This document shows positions 49,756 to 61,627 of a DNA stretch of 64,000 nt, in pieces. Where the stretch lies: assembly GCF_947179165.1 (NCBI RefSeq), contig NC_077242.1:26918097-26982096 (forward strand). The letters run 5' to 3'. The notes under the pieces are model-generated. The model worked only from the letters and a program-made list of their open reading frames with translations. It did not search any database and was not told where the DNA came from. How positions within the stretch are numbered: the stretch's first letter is position 1; every line of letters begins with the position of its first letter. Source of the stretch: Solanum dulcamara. Lineage: Eukaryota; Streptophyta; Magnoliopsida; Solanales; Solanaceae. Position numbers and translations under genes: made by a program.

Positions 49756-51555
49756 TACTAACCGACCTTGCTCCCATGTTATTTTGAGGTCATATCTAGT
49801 ATTCAAAATTTGCCTCGATTTAAAGCCGTGAGAAGTCAAAATTTTTATTATATGATTCAAATCAAATCAAAAAGAAAGAATAGATTCGCAATTGTAAGGG
49901 TACATAATTCCAGTAGCATCAAAAGTTGCTTCTTGATAAGTATAATACCTTGAAATCTTTTATACTTCTATTTGTCGATAGTCCCTTCTAGAAATGATAG
50001 TTTTAAAATTAAATAGTTTGAAAAAATATTCTAGATCCTCTATTATTATCACCTATAAGCAAGTACAAGTGAAAAATAAGAGAGAAGTTACTAGAGAGTG
50101 AATGTAAGAAACTTATGTGAAAGAATTATTAGATCGAAAGTGATCGTATGAGTTATAAGCAAGCAAGTACACAAGCAACAAGTGAGTGAGTAAAAAACAA
50201 GAGAATCACTAAAAAATGAGTGTAAGAAATTTATGTGAGAGAATTATTTGATCGAAATAAAATTTTATTTTATTATTATAAAATAAAATTTAAATTATCA
50301 GCAGACAATGGTGTCCAACAAAATTTCAACAGTTAAGTATTTATAATAATCACATTTTTAAATTTTTGAATTGTTTTTCAGAGATAAGTTTTGAAAAATA
50401 TATTTAAAACTTTCATTATTTAAATTAATTTTTTACTTGACTAATATAATGAAACCGTCAAACCGCTTTTGATTGGAAGTGATGAAAAAGATTCCGAATT
50501 TCAAAGCCAACCATATTGAGATTTGACAAACTATACGTCACTCATCTAAAACTCTCCACACAAATCTAAGAAAAAATAAAAATGTTAAAATTAAAATCGG
50601 GAAAAATACACAACAAAAACAACAAGAATAGCCGTTGTTTGGACAATATCCCAAAAGTATCGAAAACAAGAAATGGCGTTTAAAAATGGAATTCTACGTT
50701 CAAATAAAAACTTAATATTTTATGAATAAGAATCTCAATATAAGTTTTTCAATATTTTGCTAATGTATCAAATACGGAAGTTTTAGTAAATAAAGTTATT
50801 AGATCATTATTTACAATATTAAATTTTAATATTTGTAAATAATTAAATATTTATTATTTATGGTCAGACTTAAATCGGTAACATATATATTTTTTGTTTC
50901 CATTCTAAGTATGTTTCAATTGTTATGCTTTCCTATTGGTTCAAATTTATTAAATAAACTTTGTTACGTTTTGGTAAATAAAAATAATTTGATATTTATG
51001 CTAGAACTACGCAAAATTAGTTAACATAGAAACCATCGCTATAAAAATGTTAGCATTAAATAAATCAAATTAATAACTAATAACTTGTGTTGCATCAAAT
51101 ATTATTAAACAAAACAAAATAAAATAAATTAATTTAAGAAATTCAACGTTTAATCAAAAAGATTACAACTTTAGCCTAAACTATTTAAGCAGAGAGTACC
51201 AATATTTTGAATAGTCACAGAGGTTGTGCCCCATATCTTCCTCACACCAATATTTAAATATAATAATCTCTTCCATTAATTTTTACTTATCATATTTGAA
51301 TTTAACACATTCATTTTTTTAAAAAATAATAATTAATTTATCTATTTTACTAAATTATTTTTTATTAATTAATATTTAATATTTCTTTCTATCTCTCAAA
51401 ATCTTAAAAATTGATTTGAAAAATAAGAAATTAATGTTAAGATTAAAATATATAAAAAAATAATTAATATTTTTTGACATATTAAAAATAACAAATAAAA
51501 TATATAGTTTTAGAATAATAGATGAGTAAAAGAAGTACGGAAAAGATATATATTA
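49756..51555. other. AT-rich spacer with one duplicated segment
   Basis: No coding signal. A diverged direct repeat of about 80 bp is present at 50058-50141 and 50180-50259: both copies run from AAGTRMAAGTGA... through GTAAGAAA(C/T)TTATGTGA(A/G)AGAATTATT to GATCGAAA. The rest is AT-rich without recognisable features. Confidence 0.6.
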
Positions 51556-51823
51556 CTCTCTCCGTTCCATATTATATGAGCATTTTATCAAAAATGTTTG
51601 TTCCGTATTATTTGATCACTTTTTAAATCAAAATAGAATTAATTAATTTTTTTCTATTTTATCCTTATAATCCTTTTGAATATAAACAATTTTCAATATT
51701 AACTATTTTTCTATTTTATATATATTACATTGATATAAACAAATGATAAAATTTTCTAATATATTAATAATTTCTTAGTTACTGTAAAATTAAAAGTGTT
51801 TATTAATATGGAGGTGAAGGGAG
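51556..51823. mobile_element. Stowaway-type MITE upstream of PDAT (268 bp)
   Basis: The left end is CTCTCTCCGTTCC and the right end GGAGGTGAAGGGAG, close to the Stowaway terminal repeat CTCCCTCCGTTCC. It is flanked by TA on both sides (51554-51555, 51824-51825), the Tc1/mariner target duplication. No coding sequence. It lies about 570 bp before the PDAT start codon. Confidence 0.85.
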
Positions 51824-51990
51824 TATAGCATGAGTAAGTAATGATTTGCATAATTTGAGTATATTTAACGTGCACCCCTCTTGCCTTTCCTTTGAATTTT
51901 AAAAGCCATCAAGCACCGTAAATAATCATAACTTGACCTCACCGATTCGATGAACGGCTGAGACTTAATACCAAAGAGCATCAGGAATGT

Positions 51991-51999
51991 CCACGTGTC
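51991..51999. promoter_or_regulatory. G-box / ABRE-like element in the PDAT promoter
   Basis: CCACGTGTC contains the CACGTG G-box core in the form bound by bZIP factors in ABA-responsive promoters. It lies about 120 bp before the TATA box. The link to ABA or stress control of PDAT is inferred from the motif only. Confidence 0.5.
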
Positions 52000-52112
52000 A
52001 TTTAAGGACCCCACCTCCATTCTCTTCCACCTTCTATAGTTTTCTCCGCTTCCATCCCTCCCCTGGCTCCGATCACCCTCCTCTACCCCACGCCAACCCC
52101 AACCTCCCTTTG

Positions 52113-52120
52113 TATATATA
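52113..52120 (+). promoter_or_regulatory. Candidate TATA box of PDAT
   Basis: TATATATA after a pyrimidine- and C-rich stretch (52020-52110) and about 270 bp before the ATG. That leaves a leader of roughly 240 bp, which includes a T-run near 52172-52188. The transcription start was not determined. Confidence 0.5.
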
Positions 52121-52337
52121 CAAAAATATATTCATACAAAAACACTAGTTTGAATAAAGGGGAATTGTACTCTTTTTTTTTTTTTTGTTGTTGTATTTAT
52201 AGAAACTGTATTTTTTTTCTTAATATATTATTTGCTCTGACAATACAAGGGTATTTGCAGAGCTAGGGTTTGAGTCTTGAGATTTGATTAGCTGAGAAGT
52301 GAATAAATAAGCTCATTAAAAGCACCCAATAAGTTTT

Positions 52338-52380
52338 GATGAGTAATTATTACTCATCTGAATACTGAATATTTATTCAG
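52338..52380 (+). promoter_or_regulatory. PDAT leader: upstream ORF and two hairpins
   Basis: An ATG at 52339 opens a 9-codon frame (MSNYYSSEY) that stops at 52366-52368, in frame with and 24 bp before the PDAT ATG. The same stretch holds a perfect inverted repeat, GATGAGTAA / TTACTCATC, with a 3-base loop (52338-52358), and a second one, CTGAAT / ATTCAG (52365-52380). Together they could lower or regulate translation. Confidence 0.55.
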
Positions 52381-52392
52381 CTGTACTACTAC

Positions 52393-55300
52393 ATGTCAAT
52401 ACTAAGGCGTAGGAAGGGCACAGAAAACAAGAAAACATCGGATTCAGAGCCGGAATATGAAGAATTTAAGGAGGAGAAGAGTAGTAATGGAGGTTCCAGG
52501 AGGTTAAGGAGGAGTAGGAGATGGAGTTGTGTGGATGGTTGTTGTTGGTTTGTTGGTTGTATATGTTCAATATGGTGGTTTTTGTTGTTTCTTTACAACG
52601 CAATGCCGGCATCCTTTCCGCAGTATGTGACGGAGGCGATAACAGGGCCATTGCCGGATCCACCAGGAGTCAAATTGGCTAAGGAAGGGTTAAGGGCTAA
52701 GCATCCAGTGGTATTTGTACCTGGGATTGTGACTGGTGGACTTGAGTTGTGGGAAGGACATCAATGTGCTGAAGGTTTGTTTAGGAAGAGGCTCTGGGGT
52801 GGTACTTTTGGTGAATTGTACAAAAGGTTAGTACTACTACACAGTGATTCTATCAATGGATTTATACGTGAGTAAGGTGTTCTTAGTTGTTAATGGAAAA
52901 GTTCCGAAAGCTGAAAAGATTCATTCTTTACTACTTTTTTTCGACAATTCCTTGTGACTATAGTTGGCTCTTTTTTTCTATCTCTTTCCTTTACCCTTCT
53001 TTTTGTTTGGTTTTCACTCAAAAACAACAACAACAAAAAAAAATAGTGGATATTAGGCTGGTGGGATATATGGCATTTATTCAAAAATAGATTCTGCAAA
53101 CTCGGATTTTGCGTTCTGCAAGTAGTATTTTCTAACGTTGTTTTTGAAAATTTTCAAACAATAGCCATTTGGTAGAGTAGGCTAATGTGGAAACTAAAGT
53201 AAGGTTTGGTGGTAGGGGACTGAGTTATGCTTCCTTTTTATATATTTCCTCTTGAAAGTTGTAACTAATAGTGGATTAAGATCAATTGACTTGTGTCTGA
53301 ATCTTCTGCTTCTACATTTTTGCTTACAATGCATAACAAAGCACTTTCTCTTTGTCGAAATAAAATGTAGACCCCTTTGCTGGGTGGAGCATATGTCACT
53401 TGATAATGAAACTGGATTGGATCCTTCTGGTATAAGGATTAGGCCCGTCTCTGGGCTTGTTGCAGCTGATTACTTTGCTCCAGGTTATTTTGTTTGGGCT
53501 GTTTTAATTGCCAATTTGGCTCGCATTGGATATGAGGAGAAAAACATGTATATGGCTGCCTATGATTGGAGGATCTCATTTCAGAACACTGAGGTACTAT
53601 GATTCTGAAAGCAGCACATGTACAGTTTTCGTTGTCATTCTGGTGTTTTATAATTTGCTAGTCTATGTTTCTTTCTAGTATCTGACCCGAGTTACAAAAT
53701 ATGTGCATCTGCACGTCTAGAGACTACCATTGCAAAATCATAACTCATCATTTTTTTTCTCAAAATCTGTAGGTGCGAGATCAAACTCTAAGCAGGATTA
53801 AAAGTAACATAGAACTCATGGTGGCTTCGAGTGGTGGGAAAAAGGTGGTTATAATTCCGCACTCAATGGGTGTTCTATACTTCTTGCATTTCATGAAATG
53901 GGTAGAGGCGCCAGCTCCAATGGGTGGAGGAGGTGGATCAGACTGGTGTGCTAAACATTTAAAAGCAATAATGAACATTGGAGGACCTTTTTTGGGTGTA
54001 CCAAAAGCAGTCTCAGGATTATTCTCAGCTGAAGCCAAGGATATTGCTGCTGCCAGGTTTCTTTCTCTTCAATGAATAGTTTGCTTTCTATTAAAATAAC
54101 AGTAATTATGTAGAGCTCCTTTCACTTTCTTCTTTTGAGATATCGAATAGTTGAGATAAAAACCTGGACACAAGTTCAGCCGAACCCAGTAGCTTTTGCT
54201 CAACCAGTGTATTAGTGTAAGAAATACGCTAAATGTGTACAAATAGTAAATTTGGTATCCCGTTATTAGCATTTCATCGTACTAAAATCCAAAACTCATA
54301 AATTTGACATCTTGGCTCCGCCTTTCTATGTGGTTCTTGACGCTCACTGAAAGATAAATTGTCCATAACATGCAATTCTTATACTACTATGAACAAGTTC
54401 CCAACACCAAGGTCCTAATAGTTTTGGCTTCTATCTTCTCATTTTTAGGAAAAATAGCTTATCATTATATTTTGGGGTTCAGAAAGGATCTTTATCTTTT
54501 CCTGTTGGTGATGTTTTTCTATCTGCAATCAGGTAAACTATACCAATGAATAAAATTCACATGGCCATACTTCAGATGTCTATAAAGGGTCTAACAAGGA
54601 ATATACTGTGTAAAAATCCACTTCAACTTCTCAGTTTCTCTTGTTAGGTTCTTCCTCATGCTACTTACTAGCTTCTTTCTTGATAAGGAGTACTTCCTTT
54701 GTCTGAATCAATCACTGTTGCGGTTGTCTTTTGTCATAGTTGTAAAAGAAGGTGTTGTTGGTCTTCACAATGTGCTGCTGCCGCTAGATTTTAATGAAGA
54801 AAATCTTTGCTTTTTCTATTTCTTTTTTCAGTATAATTGGAGGGTGAGAGGGATAGAATGCACAAGAGATGGAAAATAAAATGTGTGCTCCAATAAGTAC
54901 AAAAGCTACTAAACGTATGTTTTAGAGTAATGTTTTCTTGCTCCTTCTTGCTGATAATCACCTGTGAGATTGTATATCACGACTTCGCTTTACTAGAGTA
55001 AGATGTACCACAATCTTGCCCGTAGTGTTAAGAGCACAATGAAGAAAAGATGTTAATCCTTTTGTACCCTTAACAAATTTAGTTAATTTTCTCTATGATA
55101 CTATTCTGAAGCTCTGTACTTTTGATCATCTTATCTCTTCTAGTGAGTGTGTTTGCATCTTTTTCTCAAGGGAATGTATAGTGCACATGCAAAACAGTGA
55201 TTGCTTGCACAAGTAGTTCTTTTGCTGTGTGCAAGAGACATGTTACCAGTGCTGCCTAACCTGGAGTCTCCAGCCTTTTGTTCATCTGTGAGAGGCTTCT

Positions 55301-58300
55301 TGAGCTAAAGTAGAAATTGCCCCTTCTGCAGGTCAATGGCCCCAAGTTTTTTGGAAAGTGAAATGTTCAACTTTCAAACTTTACAACATGTAATGCGAAT
55401 GACTCGTACATGGGATTCAACAATGTCAATGATACCTAAAGGTGGGGACACAATATGGGGCGGACTGGATTGGTCCCCAGAAGAAGGGTATGAGTGTAAT
55501 GAAAAGAAGTCAAAGAGCAATAGCACCCTGGCAGCAGAGAGTGACAGGACAAAAAGGTCGGTTAATGCTACTCGTGTGAAGTACGGAAGAATAATATCGT
55601 TTGGGAAGCATGTGGCTGACTTGCACTCATCAGAGATTGAGAGGATTGACTTCAGAGTAACGTTCTTACTTGAATTTTGGATTTTCACTAACTACTATCA
55701 TTAGGGTAAAAACTTATTTGAATTTTCATGTTCTTAAATTACATTATGACCCATTAAACCAATGTGTGGACAGATTCTTAGACCTAAACCCTCATGTGCC
55801 GACAAAAAAAAAAGGGTACCTATAGGCTGTCACAAATGTGTTAAATATACAAATAATCTTTTTTGTATCAGCTTCCCATATGTAGTGAATATGTATCCTT
55901 TTCTCTACTTTCTAATGTAGAGAATGGGAAAGGCCTGGTGACATGTGACAGAAATGGAATAAGAAGAGAACATCTTCTCTTTCATATGAATCTCAAGTTG
56001 GAAAGTTTTATGATACCTTATCCAAAAATAAAAAAGGAAGGAAGAAGTTGGAATGTTTTGTGATGATTCTAATTCCCTACTTCTGTTACAGTTTAAATTC
56101 TGAACTGGTTCATTGCTCAGTTCTGTTGATTCTATCAAATTTTTAGAGTTAAAAGCCAGTTTACTTTTCTGTAGGAAATTTGCAGGATGTCTGATTGATG
56201 GATCTTTCATTTGGTGTTTAATATTTTTCTTTAATTATCTCAAAAGACAGGTCATAGTTGTTTTCCTTACTGTTTACTGCTAATCCTAACTCTAAGGGGT
56301 CGTTTGGTTTGAATACAAGTTATGATGGGATAAGTTATGTTGAGATTAGTTATGATGAGATAAGTTATGATGAGATTATTTCTTATTGAGTGTTTGGTTT
56401 GTTGTATTCAAAATAATATGCATTGCATAAATTTTAAGAATATGTTGTTTGTTTACAAAAATACCCTTCACTTTATTTAGTTTTTTATATTTTCTTTGCA
56501 AGTTTTAGTTATTCAATATTCATTCTTAAAATAAAGCTTTCATCTTCTTTACCTTACATATTTTTATGCGTGCATTTCCATGATGTCTTTATGTATTTAA
56601 AAATAAAACTTTCTTCTTATTAAATTTAAAAATAGAATTTTCATTTTAAGTTTGTTACAGTAAAAAAGGATTATGAGAAATCAAAATATAAATAAACATA
56701 AGAATTAGTCAAATAAATTTATAAATAAAGATTATATTATATAGTGTAATTTTTTAATAGAAAAAATATGAAGAATTATCATAAAAATAAGGAGTGAATG
56801 TTGTTATAAATGGTATTAAAAATAATGTAAATATATATGAATGTGAAAAGTGAGGTATAAAAAAATATTTAAAGGGGTATCTTTGTCATTTACCTATTTT
56901 ATCCCGGGAATAGTACACCACCCAAAAAGAGGGATAACTTATCCCGGTACTATTTATTAATCTTATCCCGGACTTGCCAACCAAACACCAACTTAAGTGC
57001 CACTATAATTTAATCCTGGGATTATTTGGTGTTATCCTTCACACCAAACGACCCCTAAGTATCTCTGAGTTCTTTCAAGTTAATATGGATTTTCTGAATT
57101 GAGTTTCATTGTTTTTATATGAATTCTCTCCTGCAGACTGGTATATTCTGCATCTCTCTGCACATTTCTAAGAAAACCAACCGTGAACTTTTTGTTCTAT
57201 TGCCTATTCAGAATCTTTTTCTGTTTTGACGTGTCCAATATCCACTGAAGCTCAAAATCTCCCATAATTAACGATCAAGTAGCCAAAGCAGCAATAGAAC
57301 ATCTACTACTATAGGCTAATGAATCCCTCACGTATTCTTGCATCAGTCTTATAAATGATTGCATGGTTTGTTTTTCACTCCTTTGATAAGTAATTAGTAG
57401 TCGTACAATTTCCAATCCAAAGGGAAAAGTGAGACAAAGAAGTCAACAGCACTTTAAACTGTCTAAAAGTAGATTTTAAAGTACTATCAGTGGTTCGTTA
57501 TTAAATTGGTGCCACATTTTTGTAATTTGAGATCCATTGACTAGTGTTGTTTATTCCTTAAGTCTACAATGAGTTGTCAGATAAGACATCTCCTGGTAGT
57601 ACTTTTTTCCTTTTTTTTTTTTGTAAGTAGGACATCTCCTGGTAGTCATCTCTCACTGGTGGATGACATATTTTGTGCTTGGTGCTGTTATAGGGAGATC
57701 GGGATAGTTATTTGTCTTTCAGTGTGAAATTGGTCATTTGATTAGCTTTCAGAAGACATAAGCAATTAAATCATTCATTAGAGTTACTTACATGTTAAGT
57801 GCACTGCTACCCTTCATTTAAACTCTCTACCGTCACTGTGTCCAAATAAGGAAAAAATGCAGAAATTATTTGGCACATCCTGCTGCAGGTTAAAGTGGTC
57901 TTAATACATAATGCATTCTGAACCTGAAGAGGCTAGTATTACACATGGTATTGCAAATTACCATGAATTAACAGTTATTCCAATACTAGCATTAAAAAAT
58001 ATTCCAATACTCCATCCAGTTTTGAGGTACTCCACTATCCACAAATCAGTTTCTCATGTTTCCATATATGCTTAATGTCTTTACTAGTTTGTTTTGTTGG
58101 GAAAACGACACCTACATGTTTGTGTCTACTACTGTTTGTTTAAACTTGCACATGGACAAGGTTATCAGAAAACTATTCAGGAAGTTGCATTTTTACTTTC
58201 TGGTTTTAGCTTTCTTAAAAAAAAAAAAGTTCTAACTTGCCCCTTCCATTGTTCGGTCCTATCCAGGATGCTCTTAAAGGTAAAAGTCGTGCCAATTCCA

Positions 58301-59388
58301 CTTGCCGTGATGCGTGGACTGAGTACCATGATATGGGTATTGGAGGTGTCAAAGCTGTTGCAGATTACAAAGTTTACACAGCTGGATCTGTTTTGGATCT
58401 TCTTCATTTTGTTGCACCAAAGTTGATGAAGCGTGGTAGTGCTCATTTTTCATATGGAATTGCTGATGATCTGGATGACAAAAAATATGAACACTACAAA
58501 TATTGGTCAAATCCCCTGGAAACAAAGTAAGCTTCTATATTGTTCTATAAAAGTATTCTTTGATCTATGTCCATGCTCTTAGGACAGCTCTTCTCTTTAT
58601 CTTCTTGACTCTCTTAAGTCTATTGTACGCAAATAGACACTTCTGAGACTCAGACCTCTCCACCAATGTTCTGTTGTACAACATGGAAATAAAAGGTGAA
58701 ATTTCAGGGTTCTAGGGGCTGCAAACATTTTTTTGGAATATGGTTCATCTTGTTAACTTCTTCCTTTGCATGAAATTGTTCATAGCAGATATTGCAAAAT
58801 ATGATCCTCCATCTTTCTTGACTTGGTTCATTATGTGTTACAGGCTTACAGCAATATATTTGGCATATTTCTAGCTAGTTCTCACTGAGATGTTCCATTT
58901 ACAGATTGCCCAATGCACCAGGGATGGAGATCTTCTCAATGTATGGAGTTGGAATTCCAACTGAAAGAGCATATGTCTACAAACTAAGTCCTGCTGGAGA
59001 TTGCTATATTCCTTTCCAGATAGACACTTCGGCCGAGGGTGGAAGCGAAAGTCCTTGCTTGAAAGGCGGTGTCTTTCATATTGATGGGGATGAGACCGTA
59101 CCTATTCTAAGTGCAGGTTACATGTGTGTGAAAGGGTGGAGAGGAAAGACCCGATTCAATCCATCAGGCATCCGTACATTTATAAGAGAGTACAATCACG
59201 CCCCTCCAGCTAATCTTTTAGAGGGCAGGGGAACGCAAAGTGGTGCTCATGTTGATATAATGGGAAATTTTGCACTTATTGAAGATATCATTAGAGTAGC
59301 TGCTGGGGCTACTGGAGAAGACCTGGGGGGAGATCAAGTGTACTCGGGTATTTTCAAGTGGTCTGAAAGGATTAAACTGAAACTTTAG
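52393..59388 (+). CDS. PDAT1: Phospholipid:diacylglycerol acyltransferase (PDAT1-like), six exons
   Basis: The exons are 52393-52826, 53371-53593, 53773-54056, 55332-55656, 58267-58526 and 58905-59388. All introns are GT-AG. The joined frame is 2010 bp: 669 residues plus TAG, close to the roughly 670 usual for plant PDAT1. The enzyme moves an acyl chain from a phospholipid to diacylglycerol, making triacylglycerol at the ER. The N-terminus is basic (RRLRRSRR, about 36-43), followed by one membrane segment (about 50-70) and then the lumenal LCAT-fold domain. HPVVFVPGIVTGGLELWEG (104-122) is the oxyanion and lid region. Ser250 in PHSMG is the nucleophile, Asp571 in DGDETV and His624 in SGAHVD complete the triad. 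CRDAWTEYHDMG near 440 and YGIADDLDD are also typical. The start is the first ATG after the leader frame and gives the family's N-terminus. No lesion is seen. An AATAAA lies 59 bp after the stop. Confidence 0.95.
56296..57055. mobile_element. PIF/Harbinger-like MITE in PDAT intron 4 (760 bp)
   Basis: The left end is GGGGTCGTTTGGTTTG. The right end, reverse-complemented, is GGGGTCGTTTGGTGTG, so 15 of 16 bases match. TAA flanks both sides (56293-56295, 57056-57058). The interior is AT-rich, with repeats near both ends of the type TAAGTTATG(A/T)TGAGATTA and TTATCCC. No transposase. It accounts for over a quarter of the 2.6-kb intron, whose splice sites are untouched. Confidence 0.9.
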
Positions 59389-59430
59389 ATTTCATATGGT
59401 GAGATTTATATTTCATATGGTGAGATTTAT
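59389..59430 (+). repeat. Perfect 21-bp tandem duplication directly after the PDAT stop codon
   Basis: Units 59389-59409 and 59410-59430 are identical, each beginning ATTTCATATGG and ending TGAGATTTAT. The first base follows the TAG, so the repeat is wholly in the 3' UTR. Confidence 0.95.
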
Positions 59431-59446
59431 GACATGTCTTCCTTAC

Positions 59447-59452
59447 AATAAA
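59447..59452 (+). terminator. Candidate polyadenylation signal of PDAT
   Basis: AATAAA 59 bp after the stop codon, followed by a TG/T-rich stretch. A second AATAAA occurs near 59494. Which one is used cannot be told. Confidence 0.6.
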
Positions 59453-59494
59453 GCTGGTGCTATATGTTTCTTAATTCATTCTGTTATTACGATT

Positions 59495-60138
59495 AATAAA
59501 GAAAGGTAAAAGAATAGACCTTTAGGCCGATAAAGGGACCCATTTTATGACTTCACTAGTTATAGGTTGCATGAAAAATTGCTTACTTTAACCTTTGTAG
59601 CTGACTGAATGAATTGATGTCAGCCAAAGATAGTTACTTGCTATACTCTATCCTAGTTTGGTAAAACTTAGATCAGCTACTTTTGTATGCAGAATTTCAT
59701 GTGTGCAATCAATTGCTTTGGAGAGCTGCTGGTGCTCTGCTATACGTCTGGCTTCTTCTCTCCCGGCTGAAACATCTGTCGTGTACTTGAACAAGAATAC
59801 TCTGGCAAACCTGAAGTTGCTTACTTCAGTGTCCTTGAACTGTAAATGTTGCAGGAAGCATGCATGTTTGCAGCCATGTTCACCATGCTTTAATATGGCT
59901 GCCATTAGGTTGCATAACTTCATCTTCTTATAAATTTTGGACATTCATTGATTTTTTTCCTGTAATTATATCCTTCATAGCATAGTGTAGACCTAATATT
60001 GGAGCAGTCAAGTGCTGCATTTATCTGTTCCATTATATGACTTCTTGTATCAATTATTTTCCTTATTACACAGCAAGGCAGGAGCAAGTGTGTTTATTTT
60101 GCTTTGGAACAAAAAAAAAATAGTACTGTAAATTGCTA
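59495..60138. other. PDAT 3' flank; unassigned, with a gene-like stretch at 59650-59940
   Basis: 59648-59944 has balanced composition unlike the AT-rich surroundings and open frames on both strands (98 codons on -, 91 on +). I recognise no domain in either, so neither is called as a gene. The rest is AT-rich. Confidence 0.3.
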
Positions 60139-60374
60139 CTCCCTTGTTTCCATTTGGTTATCTTACTTTTCTTTCAAGTCTATTTAAAATCGAACATTTC
60201 TTTTTCTTTATGTCAACTCTTTAATTTTAACTTTTAACACATATGTTCAAGACCACAATACTAAAGGATGTTTTAGTACATTTTGTATATTTTTAATTTA
60301 AGATTATAATATTCAAAGTTTTTTTTTTGTGTGTGTTAAGTCAAAATTAAATAGATAAATTGAAATGGATGGAG
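60139..60374. mobile_element. Stowaway-type MITE downstream of PDAT (236 bp)
   Basis: The left end is CTCCCTTGTTTCCATTT. The right end, reverse-complemented, is CTCCATCCATTTCAATT, an imperfect match. It has TA on both sides (60137-60138, 60375-60376). The interior is AT-rich and non-coding. Its ends are closer to the Stowaway consensus than to the PIF/Harbinger elements here. Confidence 0.7.
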
Positions 60375-60453
60375 TATTATAGAAGAAATGGGTATAAACA
60401 ATTGGAGTGTTAAAGTGGAATTTGGTGTGCCTTTTTGGTACCAAACATATATA

Positions 60454-61624
60454 GAGTCTGTTTGGATGGGCTGCCTATTTTTCTTTTGGTTAACCCTAAA
60501 ACTGGTTAATGACAAACTCTTATTATAAAAGAATTTATGAAAATTCTTTTAGAGAAAGAGCTTCGTTGCTTGGTGTCAAACTTTGGCTTGCTACTTTCGC
60601 GTCACAGATAATAGCACTCAATTTCTTTTTCTTTTTTTTCGATAAAAAAGAGGATGACTTATTCGCTCACGTTTTTCAGCAGGGTCTGGGCTACGGGGTC
60701 CTTTTTCTATCTTATGCGTTCGGGGACGGCCCCTCATGGATGCTATCTATTCTAATTCGAACTTGTTGGATGCCAACTCGGCCCTTCGACTTAGTGCGTC
60801 GGCAAATTGGTCCTCCCAGGCTTGTACTCAAAGACCATGCCGAACCCTGCATCAAAGTCTTGTCACCCTGCCCGCTTGGGGTCTGAGTAAGGAAAGAGCT
60901 CGTAGCCACGTTATTGGGCTTGTCTTGTTGATAACCTTGAGACCGGCGAAGACTGTGCTCCAGCTGGTGGTGAAGGAAAGGGGGAAGCGACTAAGATCAG
61001 AGGGATAAACTTTTCCGTTATCGGAACAAACATTTTATTTCCAGGGTTCCTCACTTGTTTTTTACTTTCTTTTTTACGAAAAAAAATTCCGGACGACCGG
61101 AGCGGAAACCTCTCCCGACAATTGGAGAAGGAGAAAGCCATTCCTACGGGCCTGGAACTGTGATGAATGAAGTAAGAATTTCGGGCTAGGGCCTGAGAAT
61201 TTACATCTAGGTGCTTGTCTAGTTCCCGGTGAGACCGTTGACTTTGCGAAGGCCCGAGGTCCCCGCCTTCTTTGCTTGAAGCTCAGGTACCCCTTTTTAG
61301 TTTTTGAACGTGTTTGTCTAATGCTAATTTTAAGCCATAAAGTTCTTAAAGTCGGTCAAAAATGAAAAGTTAGGATTCCTAACTTTTTTTTTCTAAGTAC
61401 TTAAAGTTATTTTCTTTGACAATGAAAATTACTTTTATATCCCTTATATTTTAACTAAATTCTCAAACTACCCTTTTTATTCTTTTAACCCTAAAATTCA
61501 CATCATTTTCCTCATTTAAGCACTTTTATCCAAACACTCAACTGCTTATTTATAAAAATAACTTTCAGCACTTCAAAGTTCTAAAAGCACTTCATACATA
61601 TTTTAAGCCCATCCAAACGGGCTC
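60454..61624. mobile_element. TIR DNA element of 1171 bp carrying a non-transposon, GC-richer segment
   Basis: The left end is GAGTCTGTTTGGATGGGCTG. The right end, reverse-complemented, is GAGCCCGTTTGGATGGGCTT. The two differ at three positions. Candidate 3-bp duplication ATA (60451-60453, 61625-61627). The right end resembles the MITE at 3363-3629, so they may share a transposase family. Sequence from about 61300 to 61624 is ordinary AT-rich MITE-like DNA; 60640-61290 is different (see the next entry). Confidence 0.65.
60640..61290. other. GC-richer insert, organelle-like, inside the TIR element
   Basis: This stretch (for example ggtctgggctacggggtcc, ggccccgaggtccccgcc-type words and few A/T runs) contrasts sharply with its flanks. 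The style is that of plant mitochondrial DNA. I cannot name a gene in it: open frames at 60509-60886 and 60736-61008 match nothing I recognise. A mitochondrial origin is an inference from composition only. Confidence 0.35.
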
Positions 61625-61627
61625 ATA

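Noticed and set aside
55374..55688. 104-codon open frame antisense to PDAT exon 4
   Set aside because: Shadow of the conserved exon; no domain on the minus strand.
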